Source: Variovorax sp. OK212
GTDB taxonomy: Bacteria; Pseudomonadota; Gammaproteobacteria; Burkholderiales; Burkholderiaceae_C
Assembly (NCBI RefSeq): GCF_900112425.1
Contig: NZ_FOLP01000001.1
Location: 496,001-560,000, forward strand
Length of the DNA: 64,000 nt
Direction of reading: 5' to 3'
Shown in pieces: positions 37,614 to 47,873 of the stretch (position 1 is its first letter; every line of letters begins with the position of its first letter). The notes below the pieces were generated by a model. That model had not been told where the DNA came from. It searched no databases and saw only the letters and a program-made list of their open reading frames with translations. The position numbers were made by a program, and so were the translations under genes.

Positions 37614-38398
37614 GCGGGCGCCTGCAACACCGGCATGTGCTGCTGACCGGCGCGGGCGGCGGCATCGGCCTGGCCGTCGCGCAAGCCTGCATCGCCGAAG
37701 GCGCGCGCTGCACCGTGATCGACCGCGCCACCGCCGCGCCCGAGGCCGTGCGCGTGCTGCAGCTGGCGCACCCCGACCACCTGGCCTACATCGCGGCCGA
37801 CGTCACCGACACGCAGGCCATCGCGCACATGCTGGCCGAGGCGCAGGTGGCCTTCGGTCCGGTCCACACGCTGTTCAACAACGCCGCCGTGTTCGACCTG
37901 GCGCCGCTGCTCGACAGCGACGAGGCTTCGTTCGACCGGCTCTTCGCGGTCAACGTGAAGGGCATGTTCTTCGTGATGCAGGCCGTGCTGCGCCACATGG
38001 TCGAGGCCGGCACGCCGGGCGCGTCGGTCATCAACATGGCCTCGCAGGCCGGGCGGCGCGGCGAGGCGCTGGTGTCGCACTACTGCGCGACCAAGGCGGC
38101 CGTCATCAGCTACACGCAGAGCGCCGCGCTGGCCATGGCGCCGCACGGCATCCGTGTGAACGGCATTTCTCCCGGCGTGGTCGATACGCCGATGTGGGAC
38201 CATGTCGACAGCCTGTTCGCCAAGGCCGAAGGCCTGCCGCCGGGCGAGAAGAAGCGCCAGGTCGGGCTGGCGGTGCCGCTCGGGCGCATGGGCCTGCCGA
38301 GCGACATCGCGGGGGCCGCCGTGTTCCTGGCCAGCGACGAGGCGCGCTACATCACGGCGCAGACCCTCAATGTCGACGGCGGCAACGTCATGAGCTGA
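37610..38398 (+). CDS. smoS: Sorbitol/L-iditol dehydrogenase, SDR family (SmoS)
   Basis: 262 residues. Short-chain dehydrogenase with TGAGGGIG cofactor motif, NNAAVFDLAP, and catalytic Tyr/Lys in YCATKAA. The segments INMASQAGRRGEALVSHYCA and PPGEKKRQVGLAVPLGRMG resemble Rhodobacter SmoS, which oxidises D-sorbitol to D-fructose (and galactitol to tagatose). The ATG at 37610 overlaps the dalD stop by 4 bp. With the fructokinase downstream it provides the sorbitol branch of the operon. Confidence 0.85.
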   Translation: MSGRLQHRHVLLTGAGGGIGLAVAQACIAEGARCTVIDRATAAPEAVRVLQLAHPDHLAYIAADVTDTQAIAHMLAEAQVAFGPVHTLFNNAAVFDLAPLLDSDEASFDRLFAVNVKGMFFVMQAVLRHMVEAGTPGASVINMASQAGRRGEALVSHYCATKAAVISYTQSAALAMAPHGIRVNGISPGVVDTPMWDHVDSLFAKAEGLPPGEKKRQVGLAVPLGRMGLPSDIAGAAVFLASDEARYITAQTLNVDGGNVMS

Positions 38399-38425
38399 CC
38401 TTTCCTGTTGCGAGTTTCCAGAGCG

Positions 38426-39097
38426 ATGAACGACGATTTCCACCTGTACCTCGACAGCGCCGACCTGGCCGAGCTGCAGGCCTGCCTGCCGCATCCCGTG
38501 GTGCATGGCGTGACGACCAACCCGACGCTGCTGCGGCGCGCGGGCGTGGGCCGCGCGGATGTGCCGGGCCTGCTCGCGCGCTGCATCGAACTGGGCGCGC
38601 GCCAGGTGCAGGCGCAGGTGTATTCCAGCGAGGTCGACGGCATGCTCGAAGACGCGCGGGCGCTGATGGCGCCCTTCGACCGCGGCCAACTGGTCGTCAA
38701 GATTCCCGCCACGCGCCAGGGCCTCGATGCCGGCGCGCAGCTCATCGCGCAGGGCGTGCCCGTCACCTGGACGGCCGTGTACGCGCCCGAGCAGGCGCAC
38801 TTCGCGGCGCAGCTGGGCGCGGCCTATGCGGCGCCTTACCTCGGGCGGCTCGAAGATTCGGGCGTCGACGGCCTCGCGCTGATCGCGCAGATGCAGTCGC
38901 TGGTGGCCCGCCGTCCTTCGTCGAACACGCGCCTGTTGGTGGCCAGCATCCGCTCGCGCGAGGCGTATCTTTCGTTGCTGGGGCTCGGCGTGGGCGCCAT
39001 CACCATCCCGCCGCGCCTGTTTGCCGAACTGCTCGACCATCCCGCCACGCTGGCCGCCGAAAGCGGCTTCCTGGCCGATGCGCGCGCCTTGCCCTGA
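38426..39097 (+). CDS. Fructose-6-phosphate aldolase/transaldolase-like protein (FSA type)
   Basis: 223 residues, the size of the short FSA/TalC group rather than of classical transaldolase. The FSA start pattern FHLYLDSADLAEL, the HGVTTNPTLL motif and the Schiff-base lysine in LVVKIPATRQGLDA (near residue 93) are present, with late motif GVGAITIPPRLFAEL. FSA enzymes cleave fructose 6-phosphate to dihydroxyacetone and glyceraldehyde 3-phosphate. The true function here is uncertain. It lies between smoS and the fructokinase. ATG 38426 is the family-consistent start. Confidence 0.78.
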   Translation: MNDDFHLYLDSADLAELQACLPHPVVHGVTTNPTLLRRAGVGRADVPGLLARCIELGARQVQAQVYSSEVDGMLEDARALMAPFDRGQLVVKIPATRQGLDAGAQLIAQGVPVTWTAVYAPEQAHFAAQLGAAYAAPYLGRLEDSGVDGLALIAQMQSLVARRPSSNTRLLVASIRSREAYLSLLGLGVGAITIPPRLFAELLDHPATLAAESGFLADARALP

Positions 39098-39114
39098 ACC
39101 AGAATCCAGACACC

Positions 39115-40083
39115 ATGCGCATAGCACTCACGGGCGAAGCCCTGATCGATTTCACCGCCAGCGAGGCGGGCACCCTGGCGTTCCTCGGCCACGAGGGCGG
39201 CTCGCCGCTCAACACGGCCGTGGCCTGCGCCCGGCTCGGACAGCCCACGGGCTTTCTCACGCAGCTGTCGAGCGACCTGTTCGGCGAACGGCTGATGGGC
39301 TTCCTGCAGCACAACGGCGTGGACACCAGCTTCATCCTGCGCAGCAACGCACCGTCGACGTTGGCCTTCGTCGAGCGCACGCCGCAGACCAACCGCTACG
39401 CCTTCTACACGCGCGGCAGCGCCGATGCCACCTGGGCGCCCGAGCCGCTGCCGCAGCTGCCGGCGGCGTGCCGCTTCTTGCACTTCGGCTCCATCTCGCT
39501 GCTGCAGGACCCGGCCGCCACGCGCATCGCCGACCTGGTCACCGCGAACAAGGGGCAGCGCGTGATCGTGTTCGACCCCAACGTGCGGCCCAGCCTGATC
39601 AGCGACATGGCCGCCTACCGCGCGCGTGTCTCGGGCTGGTTCGCGCTGGCCGACCTGGTGAAGCTCAGCGACGAGGACGCGGAACTGCTCGCGCCCGGCC
39701 AGCCGGTCGATGCGCTGGCCGCCGAGTGCCTGAAGGCCGGTGCGCGCGCGGTGATCGTCACGCGCGGCGGCGACGGCGCCACGCTGTGGCGCGCGGGCCA
39801 TGCGCCGCTGACCGTGGCCGCGCCGCGCGTGCAGGTGGTCGACACCATCGGCGCGGGCGACACCTTCACGGCCGGCCTGTCGGTTTCGCTGCTCGCGCAT
39901 GGCGTCGAGCAACCGGCACAGCTCGGCGAGCTGAGCGACGAAGCCTGGCGCGAGGTGATGGGCTTTGCCGCCACCGCCGCCGCGCTCAACTGCACCCGCG
40001 AGGGTGCCGATCCGCCGACGCTGGCCGCGGTTCACGCCGCGCTCGCGGAGGAACAGAATAGCGCTGAGGCCACGCGGCCCTGA
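39115..40083 (+). CDS. Fructokinase, PfkB family (MtlZ type)
   Basis: 322 residues. Ribokinase/PfkB fold. The N-terminal GEALIDFTASEAG, the substrate glycines GGSPLNTAVACARLG and the catalytic Asp/anion hole in DTIGAGDTFTAGL are present. It phosphorylates fructose to fructose 6-phosphate, completing the sorbitol/mannitol branch. P. fluorescens and R. sphaeroides polyol operons carry the equivalent gene mtlZ. The start ATG 39115 is 17 bp after the FSA stop. The AraC regulator gene follows 26 bp downstream. Confidence 0.88.
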   Translation: MRIALTGEALIDFTASEAGTLAFLGHEGGSPLNTAVACARLGQPTGFLTQLSSDLFGERLMGFLQHNGVDTSFILRSNAPSTLAFVERTPQTNRYAFYTRGSADATWAPEPLPQLPAACRFLHFGSISLLQDPAATRIADLVTANKGQRVIVFDPNVRPSLISDMAAYRARVSGWFALADLVKLSDEDAELLAPGQPVDALAAECLKAGARAVIVTRGGDGATLWRAGHAPLTVAAPRVQVVDTIGAGDTFTAGLSVSLLAHGVEQPAQLGELSDEAWREVMGFAATAAALNCTREGADPPTLAAVHAALAEEQNSAEATRP

Positions 40084-40109
40084 ACCGTGCGGCCTGAACC
40101 GTTGCTGCC

Positions 40110-41066
40110 ATGACGACGTCCACACGCAAGCGTTCGATTCCCCGCCAGCGCCAACCCGAACTGGAGCGCGACTTTGCGCGCTCGCCCTCGCTGGGCTACG
40201 AGGCGCCCGAGGAAACCGGCCTGGTGCGCTGCCTGGCGCACGGCTTCCCGAGCCCGCTGGTGCGCTGGCACTTCCATGAAGACTACGAGCTGCACCTGAT
40301 CACCGAGACCTCGGGCAAGGCCTTCATCGGCGACTGGATCGGGCCGTTCCAGCCCGGCCACCTGGTGCTGTGCGGACCGCGGCTGCCGCACAACTGGATC
40401 TCGCTCGACGTGCCCGAAGGCGGCGCCGCGGGGCGCGACCGCGTGATCCAGTTCCGCCATGAACCCATCGAACGCGCGGCCGCCGAGATTCCGGAACTGC
40501 GCGAGGTGATGCAGCTGCTGGAGCGCGCGCGCCACGGCATCGAGTTCTTCGGCATGTCGCAGAAGGCGCAGGCGCATTGGGACCACATCAAGGCGGCGCG
40601 CGGCGTGCGGCGCCTGGGCATGTTCTGCGAGTTCCTGGCCGACCTGGCCGAATGCACCGACTACCGGCTGCTGTCGAGCGTGCAGATGCAGGGCGCGCAG
40701 GGGGCGGACGGCGACGCGCAGGTCGACCAGATCAACGGCATCGTCAACCGCATCACCAACAACATGGCCGAGCCGATTTCGATGTCGGACGTGGCGGCCG
40801 AACTGGGCATGAGCGAGAGCCGCTTCAGCCGCTTCTTCCGGCGCTCCACCGGCAACAGCTTCACCGACTTCGTGAACCGCGTGCGCATCAACAGCGCCTG
40901 CCACCTGCTGATGCAGACCGACCACTACGTGACCGACATCTGCTACCAGGTGGGCTTCAACAACGTGGCCAATTTCAACCGGCGCTTTCTTGAAATCAAG
41001 GGCATGACGCCGAGTGAATTCCGTAGACAGGCCGACACGCGCTTCGGCAGCGGCATTCCTTCCTAG
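40110..41066 (+). CDS. AraC-family regulator of polyol use (MtlR-like)
   Basis: 318 residues. A cupin-like N-terminal sensor domain (LVRWHFHEDYELHLI, LCGPRLPHNWIS) is joined to a C-terminal double helix-turn-helix: ISMSDVAAELGMSESRFSRF and YVTDICYQVGFNNVANFNRRF. The layout resembles MtlR, the mannitol/arabitol/sorbitol activator of Pseudomonas. It is embedded inside the operon it probably controls, between fructokinase and xylB. This creates positive feedback. The 21-bp spaced repeats at 31739 are its best candidate target. Confidence 0.87.
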   Translation: MTTSTRKRSIPRQRQPELERDFARSPSLGYEAPEETGLVRCLAHGFPSPLVRWHFHEDYELHLITETSGKAFIGDWIGPFQPGHLVLCGPRLPHNWISLDVPEGGAAGRDRVIQFRHEPIERAAAEIPELREVMQLLERARHGIEFFGMSQKAQAHWDHIKAARGVRRLGMFCEFLADLAECTDYRLLSSVQMQGAQGADGDAQVDQINGIVNRITNNMAEPISMSDVAAELGMSESRFSRFFRRSTGNSFTDFVNRVRINSACHLLMQTDHYVTDICYQVGFNNVANFNRRFLEIKGMTPSEFRRQADTRFGSGIPS

Positions 41067-41085
41067 ATCTTTTCAGGGGCTCATC

Positions 41086-42552
41086 TTGTATCTTGGACTC
41101 GACCTCGGCACGTCCGAGCTCAAGGCGCTGCTGCTCGCGGACGACCATCGCATCGTGGGCGTAGCCCGCGCGCACCTCACCGTCGAACGACCGCATCCGC
41201 TGTGGTCGGAACAGGCGCCCGCGCAATGGTGGAGCGCGCTCGAAGAAGTGATGCGGGCGCTGGGCAAGTCGCACCCTGAAGAGCTGGCGGCCGTGCGTGC
41301 CATCGGCCTGTCGGGCCAGATGCACGGCGCCACGCTGCTCGACGCGGAGGGCGAGGTGCTGCGCCCGGCGATCCTCTGGAACGACGGCCGCAGCGGCGCG
41401 CAGTGCGAGGCGCTCACGCGCGCCGTGCCGCGGCTCGGCGAGATCGCGGGCAACCTCGCGATGCCCGGCTTCACCGCGCCCAAGCTTATGTGGGTGCGCG
41501 AGCACGAGCCTGAGATTTTTCACCGCGTGGCGCGCGTGCTGCTGCCCAAAGACTGGCTGCGCTTCATGCTCAGCGGCGAGGCGGTCAGCGAGATGTCGGA
41601 CGCGGCGGGCACGCTGTGGCTCGACGTGGGCGCGCGCGACTGGTCCGACGAGTTGCTGGCGGCCACGGGCCTCACGCGCGCGCACATGCCGCGCCTGGTC
41701 GAGGGCAGCGAAGTCTCCGCACAGCTGAAGCCCGAGCTGGCCGTGCGCTGGGGCCTGGGCAACGACGTGCTGATTGCGGGCGGTGCCGGCGACAACGCCG
41801 CCAGCGCGGTCGGCATGGGGCTGGTCGAGCCGGGGCAGGGCTTCGTGTCGCTGGGCACGTCGGGCGTGGTGTTCGTGTCGACCGACCGCTTCCTGCCGAA
41901 CCCCGCGCAGGCGATGCACGCGTTCTGCCATGCGCTGCCCAGGCGCTGGCACCAGATGTCGGTGATGCTCTCGGCCGCGAGCGCGGTGAGCTGGGCGGCC
42001 AAGACCTTCAAGTTCGCCGATGAAGCGGCCTTGCTCGAAGCCGCGGCCTCGGCCTCGGTGGTGCAACGGGCGCACTGCCCGCTGTTCCTGCCGTACCTGT
42101 CGGGCGAACGTTCGCCGCACAACAACCCCAATGCGCAGGGCGTGCTGTTCGGCCTGACGCACGCGCACGGGCCGGCGGAGATCGCCTATGCGGTGGTCGA
42201 GGGTGTGAGCTTCGGCTTGCGCGACGGCTCCGACACCTTGCGCCTGCCCGCCGACATGCCGCTGCGCGAAATGGCGCTGGTGGGCGGCGGTGCGCGCAGC
42301 GTGTGGTGGGGGCAGCTGCTGGCCGACATCTTCGGCGTGACGCTGACGCTCTATGCGGGCAGCGAGACGGGCGGGGCACTGGGCGCCGCGCGGCTGGCCT
42401 GGCTGGCCGATGGCGGCGATGTTGCGCGGGTCTGCACGCTGCCGCCGGTGAAGCAGCAACTGGTGCCGTCGGGTGATGGTGCCGCGGTGCATGCGGCGCG
42501 CCATGCGCGATTCCAGGCGCTTTACGCGGCGTTGCGCGACCAGTTTCAGTAA
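41086..42552 (+). CDS. xylB: Xylulokinase (XylB)
   Basis: 488 residues, FGGY kinase family. It phosphorylates D-xylulose to xylulose 5-phosphate, completing D-arabinitol catabolism. The N-terminal ATPase motif YLGLDLGTSELKALLL, the GLSGQMHGATLLD and ILWNDGR substrate motifs, and PYLSGERSPHNNP are present. The start is TTG at 41086: AGGGG (41075-41079) lies 6 bp upstream and translation gives MYLGLDLGTS, matching family starts. The next upstream ATG lies inside the AraC gene. A strong bidirectional terminator follows. Confidence 0.92.
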   Translation: MYLGLDLGTSELKALLLADDHRIVGVARAHLTVERPHPLWSEQAPAQWWSALEEVMRALGKSHPEELAAVRAIGLSGQMHGATLLDAEGEVLRPAILWNDGRSGAQCEALTRAVPRLGEIAGNLAMPGFTAPKLMWVREHEPEIFHRVARVLLPKDWLRFMLSGEAVSEMSDAAGTLWLDVGARDWSDELLAATGLTRAHMPRLVEGSEVSAQLKPELAVRWGLGNDVLIAGGAGDNAASAVGMGLVEPGQGFVSLGTSGVVFVSTDRFLPNPAQAMHAFCHALPRRWHQMSVMLSAASAVSWAAKTFKFADEAALLEAAASASVVQRAHCPLFLPYLSGERSPHNNPNAQGVLFGLTHAHGPAEIAYAVVEGVSFGLRDGSDTLRLPADMPLREMALVGGGARSVWWGQLLADIFGVTLTLYAGSETGGALGAARLAWLADGGDVARVCTLPPVKQQLVPSGDGAAVHAARHARFQALYAALRDQFQ

Positions 42553-42566
42553 ACACGACGCGCAAT

Positions 42567-42595
42567 AAAAAAGGGCCGCTTTCGCGGCCCTTTTT
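42567..42595. terminator. Bidirectional terminator between xylB and groEL
   Basis: The 9-bp arms AAGGGCCGC and GCGGCCCTT surround a TTTC loop. A-runs on the left and T-runs on the right give U-tracts on both strands. It ends the polyol operon (plus) and groES-groEL (minus). Confidence 0.9.
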
Positions 42596-42621
42596 GTTGG
42601 TGAGCAGAGCTCAGCCGGGCA

Positions 42622-44280
<1,659 letters not shown>

Positions 44281-44328
44281 TTAACTCCGAATGGATTTGA
44301 TTGAATGAGGTCGAAAGGAGGAGAAGGC

Positions 44329-44619
44329 TTACTTCTCGACGACTGCGAACAGGTCGTCTTCCTTCATCACCAGCAGTTCGTCGCCATCGACCTTGACGGT
44401 CTGGCCGCTGTACTTGCCGAACAGGACGCGGTCGCCGACCTTGACGGTCAGTGCGGTCAGTTCGCCCTTGTCGGTGCGCTTGCCCGGGCCAACGGCCAGG
44501 ACTTCGCCTTGATCGGGCTTTTCAGCGGCTGCGTCGGGGATGACGATGCCGGAGGCGGTCTTGGTTTCGCTGTCAACACGCTTGACGATCACGCGATCGG
44601 CCAAAGGACGAAGTTTCAT
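44329..44619 (-). CDS. groS: Co-chaperonin GroES
   Basis: 96 residues from ATG 44619, the standard GroES length. [20 protein letters not shown], the mobile loop [15 protein letters not shown] and [20 protein letters not shown] match the family. It forms the heptameric lid of GroEL. AGGAG lies just upstream. The promoter region carries a perfect CIRCE, so HrcA repression is expected. Confidence 0.98.
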   Translation of the reverse strand: MKLRPLADRVIVKRVDSETKTASGIVIPDAAAEKPDQGEVLAVGPGKRTDKGELTALTVKVGDRVLFGKYSGQTVKVDGDELLVMKEDDLFAVVEK

Positions 44620-44706
44620 TGCATCTCCTGGATATGGATAAGAAACGGGTTTGTGGTCGGGCACCGGACCGGGGTCGGACACCCATTCGACTGGCAGCGA
44701 GGGCTG

Positions 44707-44733
44707 TTAGCACTCATCAGCAGCGAGTGCTAA
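44707..44733 (-). promoter_or_regulatory. CIRCE operator of groES-groEL
   Basis: TTAGCACTC-N9-GAGTGCTAA, a perfect match to the HrcA-binding CIRCE consensus, 88 bp before groES. Confidence 0.97.
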
Positions 44734-44734
44734 T

Positions 44735-44761
44735 GATAAGGGCAATCGATGACGTTTCAAG
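44735..44761 (-). promoter_or_regulatory. Heat-shock-like promoter of groES-groEL
   Basis: On the minus strand, CTTGAAA (44755-44761) is followed after 12-13 bp by a CCCTTATC-like -10 (44735-44742). The -35 is a perfect sigma32 element and the -10 is only partial. The start would lie at or within the CIRCE, giving dual HrcA/sigma32 control. Confidence 0.55.
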
Positions 44762-44933
44762 GGCGAGGCCTTGCGGCCGGGACGCGGCGCGACTCTTGCA
44801 TTTGTAAGAAAGCCCTCGCCGCGCGACATGCACCCGAAACCCCGGCCCGCAAAAGTAGGCCTCTTGCCTGGCCGCTTCCGGCTGGCCCACCAGGAGCCCG
44901 CATGCCGCCCCGCCCCCTCGTCCAGGACACGCC

Positions 44934-45584
44934 ATGACCAGCGCCCGTTCACCTTCCCGCCCCCGTGCCGTGATCGCCGGCGGCTCGCTCAGCGGCCTGT
45001 TTGCCGCGACCACGCTGCTGGCCGCCGGCTGGGATGTCGCCCTGTTCGAGCGCTCGCCCGGTGCGCTCGACAGCCGCGGTGGCGGCATCGTGCTGCAGCC
45101 CGACGTGCTCGCGGCCTTTCGTTTCGCCGGCATCCCGCACGGTGACGCGCTGGGCGTGCGCTCGGGGGCCGCATCTACCTGGGCGCCGACGACCAGGTTG
45201 CTCCACCGCACGTACATGCCGCAGACCCAGACCTCGTGGAACATGCTCTACGCCGCGATGCGCAACGCGCTGCCCGCCGGTGTCGTCCATGCGGGCGAGC
45301 GCCTGGCCGGCTTCGAGTCGGCCGGCCACCAGGTGACGGCGCTGTTCGAAGCCGATCACATGCTGCTGCAGTACCGCGTGCCCGGCGAGGACAGCGCATC
45401 CCCCAAGAACCTTTTATGGCTCGCATCACGTGCCCCCGCTTCACCGGCGGCGCGGCACGCACCAAGATACGGGGATGCGCACACCCCTTTCCATCCGGGC
45501 GGACCGCCTCTGGCAACGCCTCGAAACCCTGTCTTCCTTCACCCGCCCCGACGTTCCCTGGACGCGCCGGGCCTTTTCCGATGA
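44934..45584 (+). pseudogene. Decayed FAD-dependent monooxygenase (DhpH-like)
   Basis: The open frame encodes 216 residues. The N-terminal 125 match a PHBH-fold flavin hydroxylase: FAD motif AVIAGGSLSGLFAATTLLAA, FERSPGALDSRGGGIVLQPD, and a DhpH-like middle. Then VTALFE jumps straight to ADHMLLQYRVPGED, which in recalled relatives lies roughly 80 residues further on, so the internal part with the DG motif is lost. After about residue 157 similarity stops, and the frame runs as a shadow into the next gene. The C-terminal GD motif is absent. The protein cannot bind FAD normally. This is best read as a remnant of a monooxygenase gene belonging to the catabolic cluster downstream. Confidence 0.75.
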
Positions 45585-46734
45585 ATTCGACCGCGCCAGG
45601 CACTGGCTGCGCGGCGAGTTCGAGCAGGCCGGCCTCGCCGTCCGCATCGACGCCGCCGGCAACCTGATTGGCCGCCGCGAAGGCACGCAGCCCGGCCTGG
45701 CGCCGCTGGTCACGGGCTCGCATTGCGACACGGTGGTGGGCGGCGGGCGCTTCGACGGCATCCTGGGCGTGCTCGCCGGGCTCGAGGTGGCGCAATCGCT
45801 GCACGAAAGCGGCGTTGCGCTGCGCCACCCGCTCGAGGTGATCGACTTTCTCTGCGAGGAGCCCAGCGACTACGGCATTTCCTGCGTGGGCAGCCGCGCC
45901 TTCGCCGGCACGCTCGACGAGGCCATGCTGGCGTCGTGCAATGAACACGGCGAGAGCCTCGCGCAGGGCATGCAGCGCATCGGCGCGCGTCCCGACGCGC
46001 TGGCCGAGGCCGCCCGCGTGACCGGCGGTCGCGGTGGCGTGGCTGCATTCGTCGAACTGCACATCGAGCAGGGCCCGGTGCTGGAACGCGAAGGGCTGCC
46101 GATCGGCGTGGTCACCGACATCGTGGGCATCCGCCGCGTGGCGCTCACCGTGACCGGCCAGCCCGACCACGCCGGCACCACGCCGATGGACATCCGCCGC
46201 GACGCGCTGGTGGGCGCGGCCCGCCTGATCGACGCCGCGCACCGCGAGGCCGGCGCCATGGACGGCCGGCCGCACTACGTGGTGGCGACCATCGGGCGCA
46301 TTGCGATGAGCCCCAACGTGCCCAACGCCGTGCCCGGCCGGGTCGACATGGTGCTCGAGGTGCGCAGCAATGCGCAGTCGGTGCTCGACGATTTTCCGGA
46401 GCGCCTGCTGGCGCTGTGCCGCGACGACTTCCAGCGGCTGCGCGTCGCCTGCGGCATGGCGCCGCTCACGCAGACGCCGCCCGTGAAGTGTTCCGACGAG
46501 GTCATGCGGGCCGTGGCCCGGGCCGCCGACGGCCTCGCGCTGCGGCACCGGGCGCTGCCCAGCGGCGCGGGCCATGACGCCATGCATGTGGCGGCCGCGG
46601 GGCCGATGGGGATGATCTTCATCCCCTGCCTCGACGGGCGCAGCCACTGTCCGGAAGAATGGGCCAGCCAGGCACAGGTGGCCACCGGCACGCAGGTGCT
46701 GGCGGAAACGCTCAGGGTGCTGGACGCGCGGTAG
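45475..46734 (+). CDS. M20 Zn-dependent N-carbamoyl/ureido hydrolase (HyuC/AllC family)
   Basis: 419 residues. The family includes N-carbamoyl-L-amino acid hydrolase, allantoate amidohydrolase and beta-ureidopropionase, which release ammonia and CO2 from ureido groups. Metal and substrate motifs are visible: TGSHCDTVVGGGRFDG, FLCEEPSDYG, HIEQGPVLE, GQPDHAGTTPMDIRRDAL, and PCLDGRSHCPEEW. No signal peptide. The start ATG 45475 (MRTPLSIRADRLWQRL) lies inside the residual open frame of the broken monooxygenase gene. The end overlaps the convergent LysR gene by 23 bp. The exact ureido substrate is unknown. Confidence 0.85.
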   Translation: MRTPLSIRADRLWQRLETLSSFTRPDVPWTRRAFSDEFDRARHWLRGEFEQAGLAVRIDAAGNLIGRREGTQPGLAPLVTGSHCDTVVGGGRFDGILGVLAGLEVAQSLHESGVALRHPLEVIDFLCEEPSDYGISCVGSRAFAGTLDEAMLASCNEHGESLAQGMQRIGARPDALAEAARVTGGRGGVAAFVELHIEQGPVLEREGLPIGVVTDIVGIRRVALTVTGQPDHAGTTPMDIRRDALVGAARLIDAAHREAGAMDGRPHYVVATIGRIAMSPNVPNAVPGRVDMVLEVRSNAQSVLDDFPERLLALCRDDFQRLRVACGMAPLTQTPPVKCSDEVMRAVARAADGLALRHRALPSGAGHDAMHVAAAGPMGMIFIPCLDGRSHCPEEWASQAQVATGTQVLAETLRVLDAR

Positions 46735-47704
46735 CCGCGCAGCACGCGGCGTTCGAGGCTTCCGCAGCCTCTGCAGCCCCCGCCGCCTCCGCTGCGTGGC
46801 CGGCTGCCACTACCGCATCGATCACCTGCCGCAGCCCCTTGGTCACCGGCTTGTCGTTGCGGGTGATCAGCGCCAGCGTGCGGTGCAGCGGCGGGTGCAG
46901 CGGGCGCAAGTCGAGCTCGGCATGGTGCCCCCGGCCCGTGACCGCCATCTTCGGCAGGATCGCCACGCCCAGCCCGGCCGCCACCATCGCCTTGATGGCT
47001 TCGACGCTGTCGAACTCCATGACCGGCGGCGACGTGCGGCCGCCGCGCCGCAGCCAGTCGTCGACGATGCCCCGCGCGCTGGCTTCGGAAACGAACTTCA
47101 CGAGCGGCAGCGCGTCCAGCTCGCGCGCGGTGACCGTGTCCGGCCACCGGGTGCTGCCGCGCTGGCAGATGGCGACGAAGTCGTCCCGCAGGATCGGCGT
47201 GACCGCCAGCGCGCGCGACGACACCGGCAGCGTGACCAGAGCGGCATCGACCGAGTTGTCTTCCACGCGCCGCACGTAGCTCTCGGTGTTGCCGGTGCTC
47301 ACGATGATGTTGAGCAGCGGATAGCGCGCGCGCAGGTCGCGCAGCACCGGCGGCAACAGGTACAGGCAGCTGGTGCCGCCCGTGCCCAGCCGCACGCGGC
47401 CCGCCACGCCCGCCGAATGGAAGGTGGCGGCGTTGATCGCGTTGGACAGCGCCGCCGTCACGTGCGGCAGCTCGGCCATCAGGTCCGCGCCGGCCGGCGT
47501 GGGGCCGATGCGGCGCCCGACCCGCTCGATCAGCCGGACGCCGAGGCGTCTTTCGAGCTGCTTGACCTGCACGCTGACCGCGGGTTGGGTCAATCCGAGG
47601 CGCTCGGCCGCGGCGGAAAAGCTGCCTGCTTCAAGAACAAGTGCAAAAGTGCGCAATTGCTCGAAATTAATGGACGAAGCCAAATTGTTTTTTATGGAGT
47701 GCAT
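46712..47704 (-). CDS. LysR-family transcriptional regulator
   Basis: 330 residues. The N-terminal helix-turn-helix is GSFSAAAERLGLTQPAVSVQVKQLERRLG, followed by a LysR substrate-binding domain. The C-terminus is an unusual Ala/Glu-rich run (AAEAAGAAEAAEASNAACCA), probably drifted sequence over the convergent overlap. It is divergent from the carbamoyltransferase gene, so it likely senses the substrate or product of this cluster. An inverted repeat in the shared promoter region is a candidate binding site. Confidence 0.9.
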   Translation of the reverse strand: MHSIKNNLASSINFEQLRTFALVLEAGSFSAAAERLGLTQPAVSVQVKQLERRLGVRLIERVGRRIGPTPAGADLMAELPHVTAALSNAINAATFHSAGVAGRVRLGTGGTSCLYLLPPVLRDLRARYPLLNIIVSTGNTESYVRRVEDNSVDAALVTLPVSSRALAVTPILRDDFVAICQRGSTRWPDTVTARELDALPLVKFVSEASARGIVDDWLRRGGRTSPPVMEFDSVEAIKAMVAAGLGVAILPKMAVTGRGHHAELDLRPLHPPLHRTLALITRNDKPVTKGLRQVIDAVVAAGHAAEAAGAAEAAEASNAACCAATARPAP

Positions 47705-47773
47705 AACGATGCCCGGCTTCTTTTATGCATGTGGGAATACAAGAATGGTGCAGGGGAGGGGAAAAGAGCGAAA

Positions 47774-47792
47774 CGCAATCGACTGAATTGCG
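47774..47792. promoter_or_regulatory. LysR-type inverted repeat before the carbamoyltransferase gene
   Basis: CGCAAT-N7-ATTGCG, perfect 6-bp arms, 82 bp upstream of the carbamoyltransferase start and 70 bp upstream of the divergent LysR gene. A second, looser repeat (TTCAA-N8-TTGAA) follows at about 47805-47824. Confidence 0.5.
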
Positions 47793-47873
47793 AAACAAAT
47801 GTCAATTCAAGTTGGCAATTGAACGGCGAAACCCCTTGAGTGTTTTCAAATGAAATCAAAGAGGGAGCATCGC

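Noticed and set aside
44329..44619. groEL and groES as signs of a transferred island, because of their different codon use
   Set aside because: The lower GC and GCT-rich codons match the porin and are explained by high expression, and CIRCE control is normal for the group.
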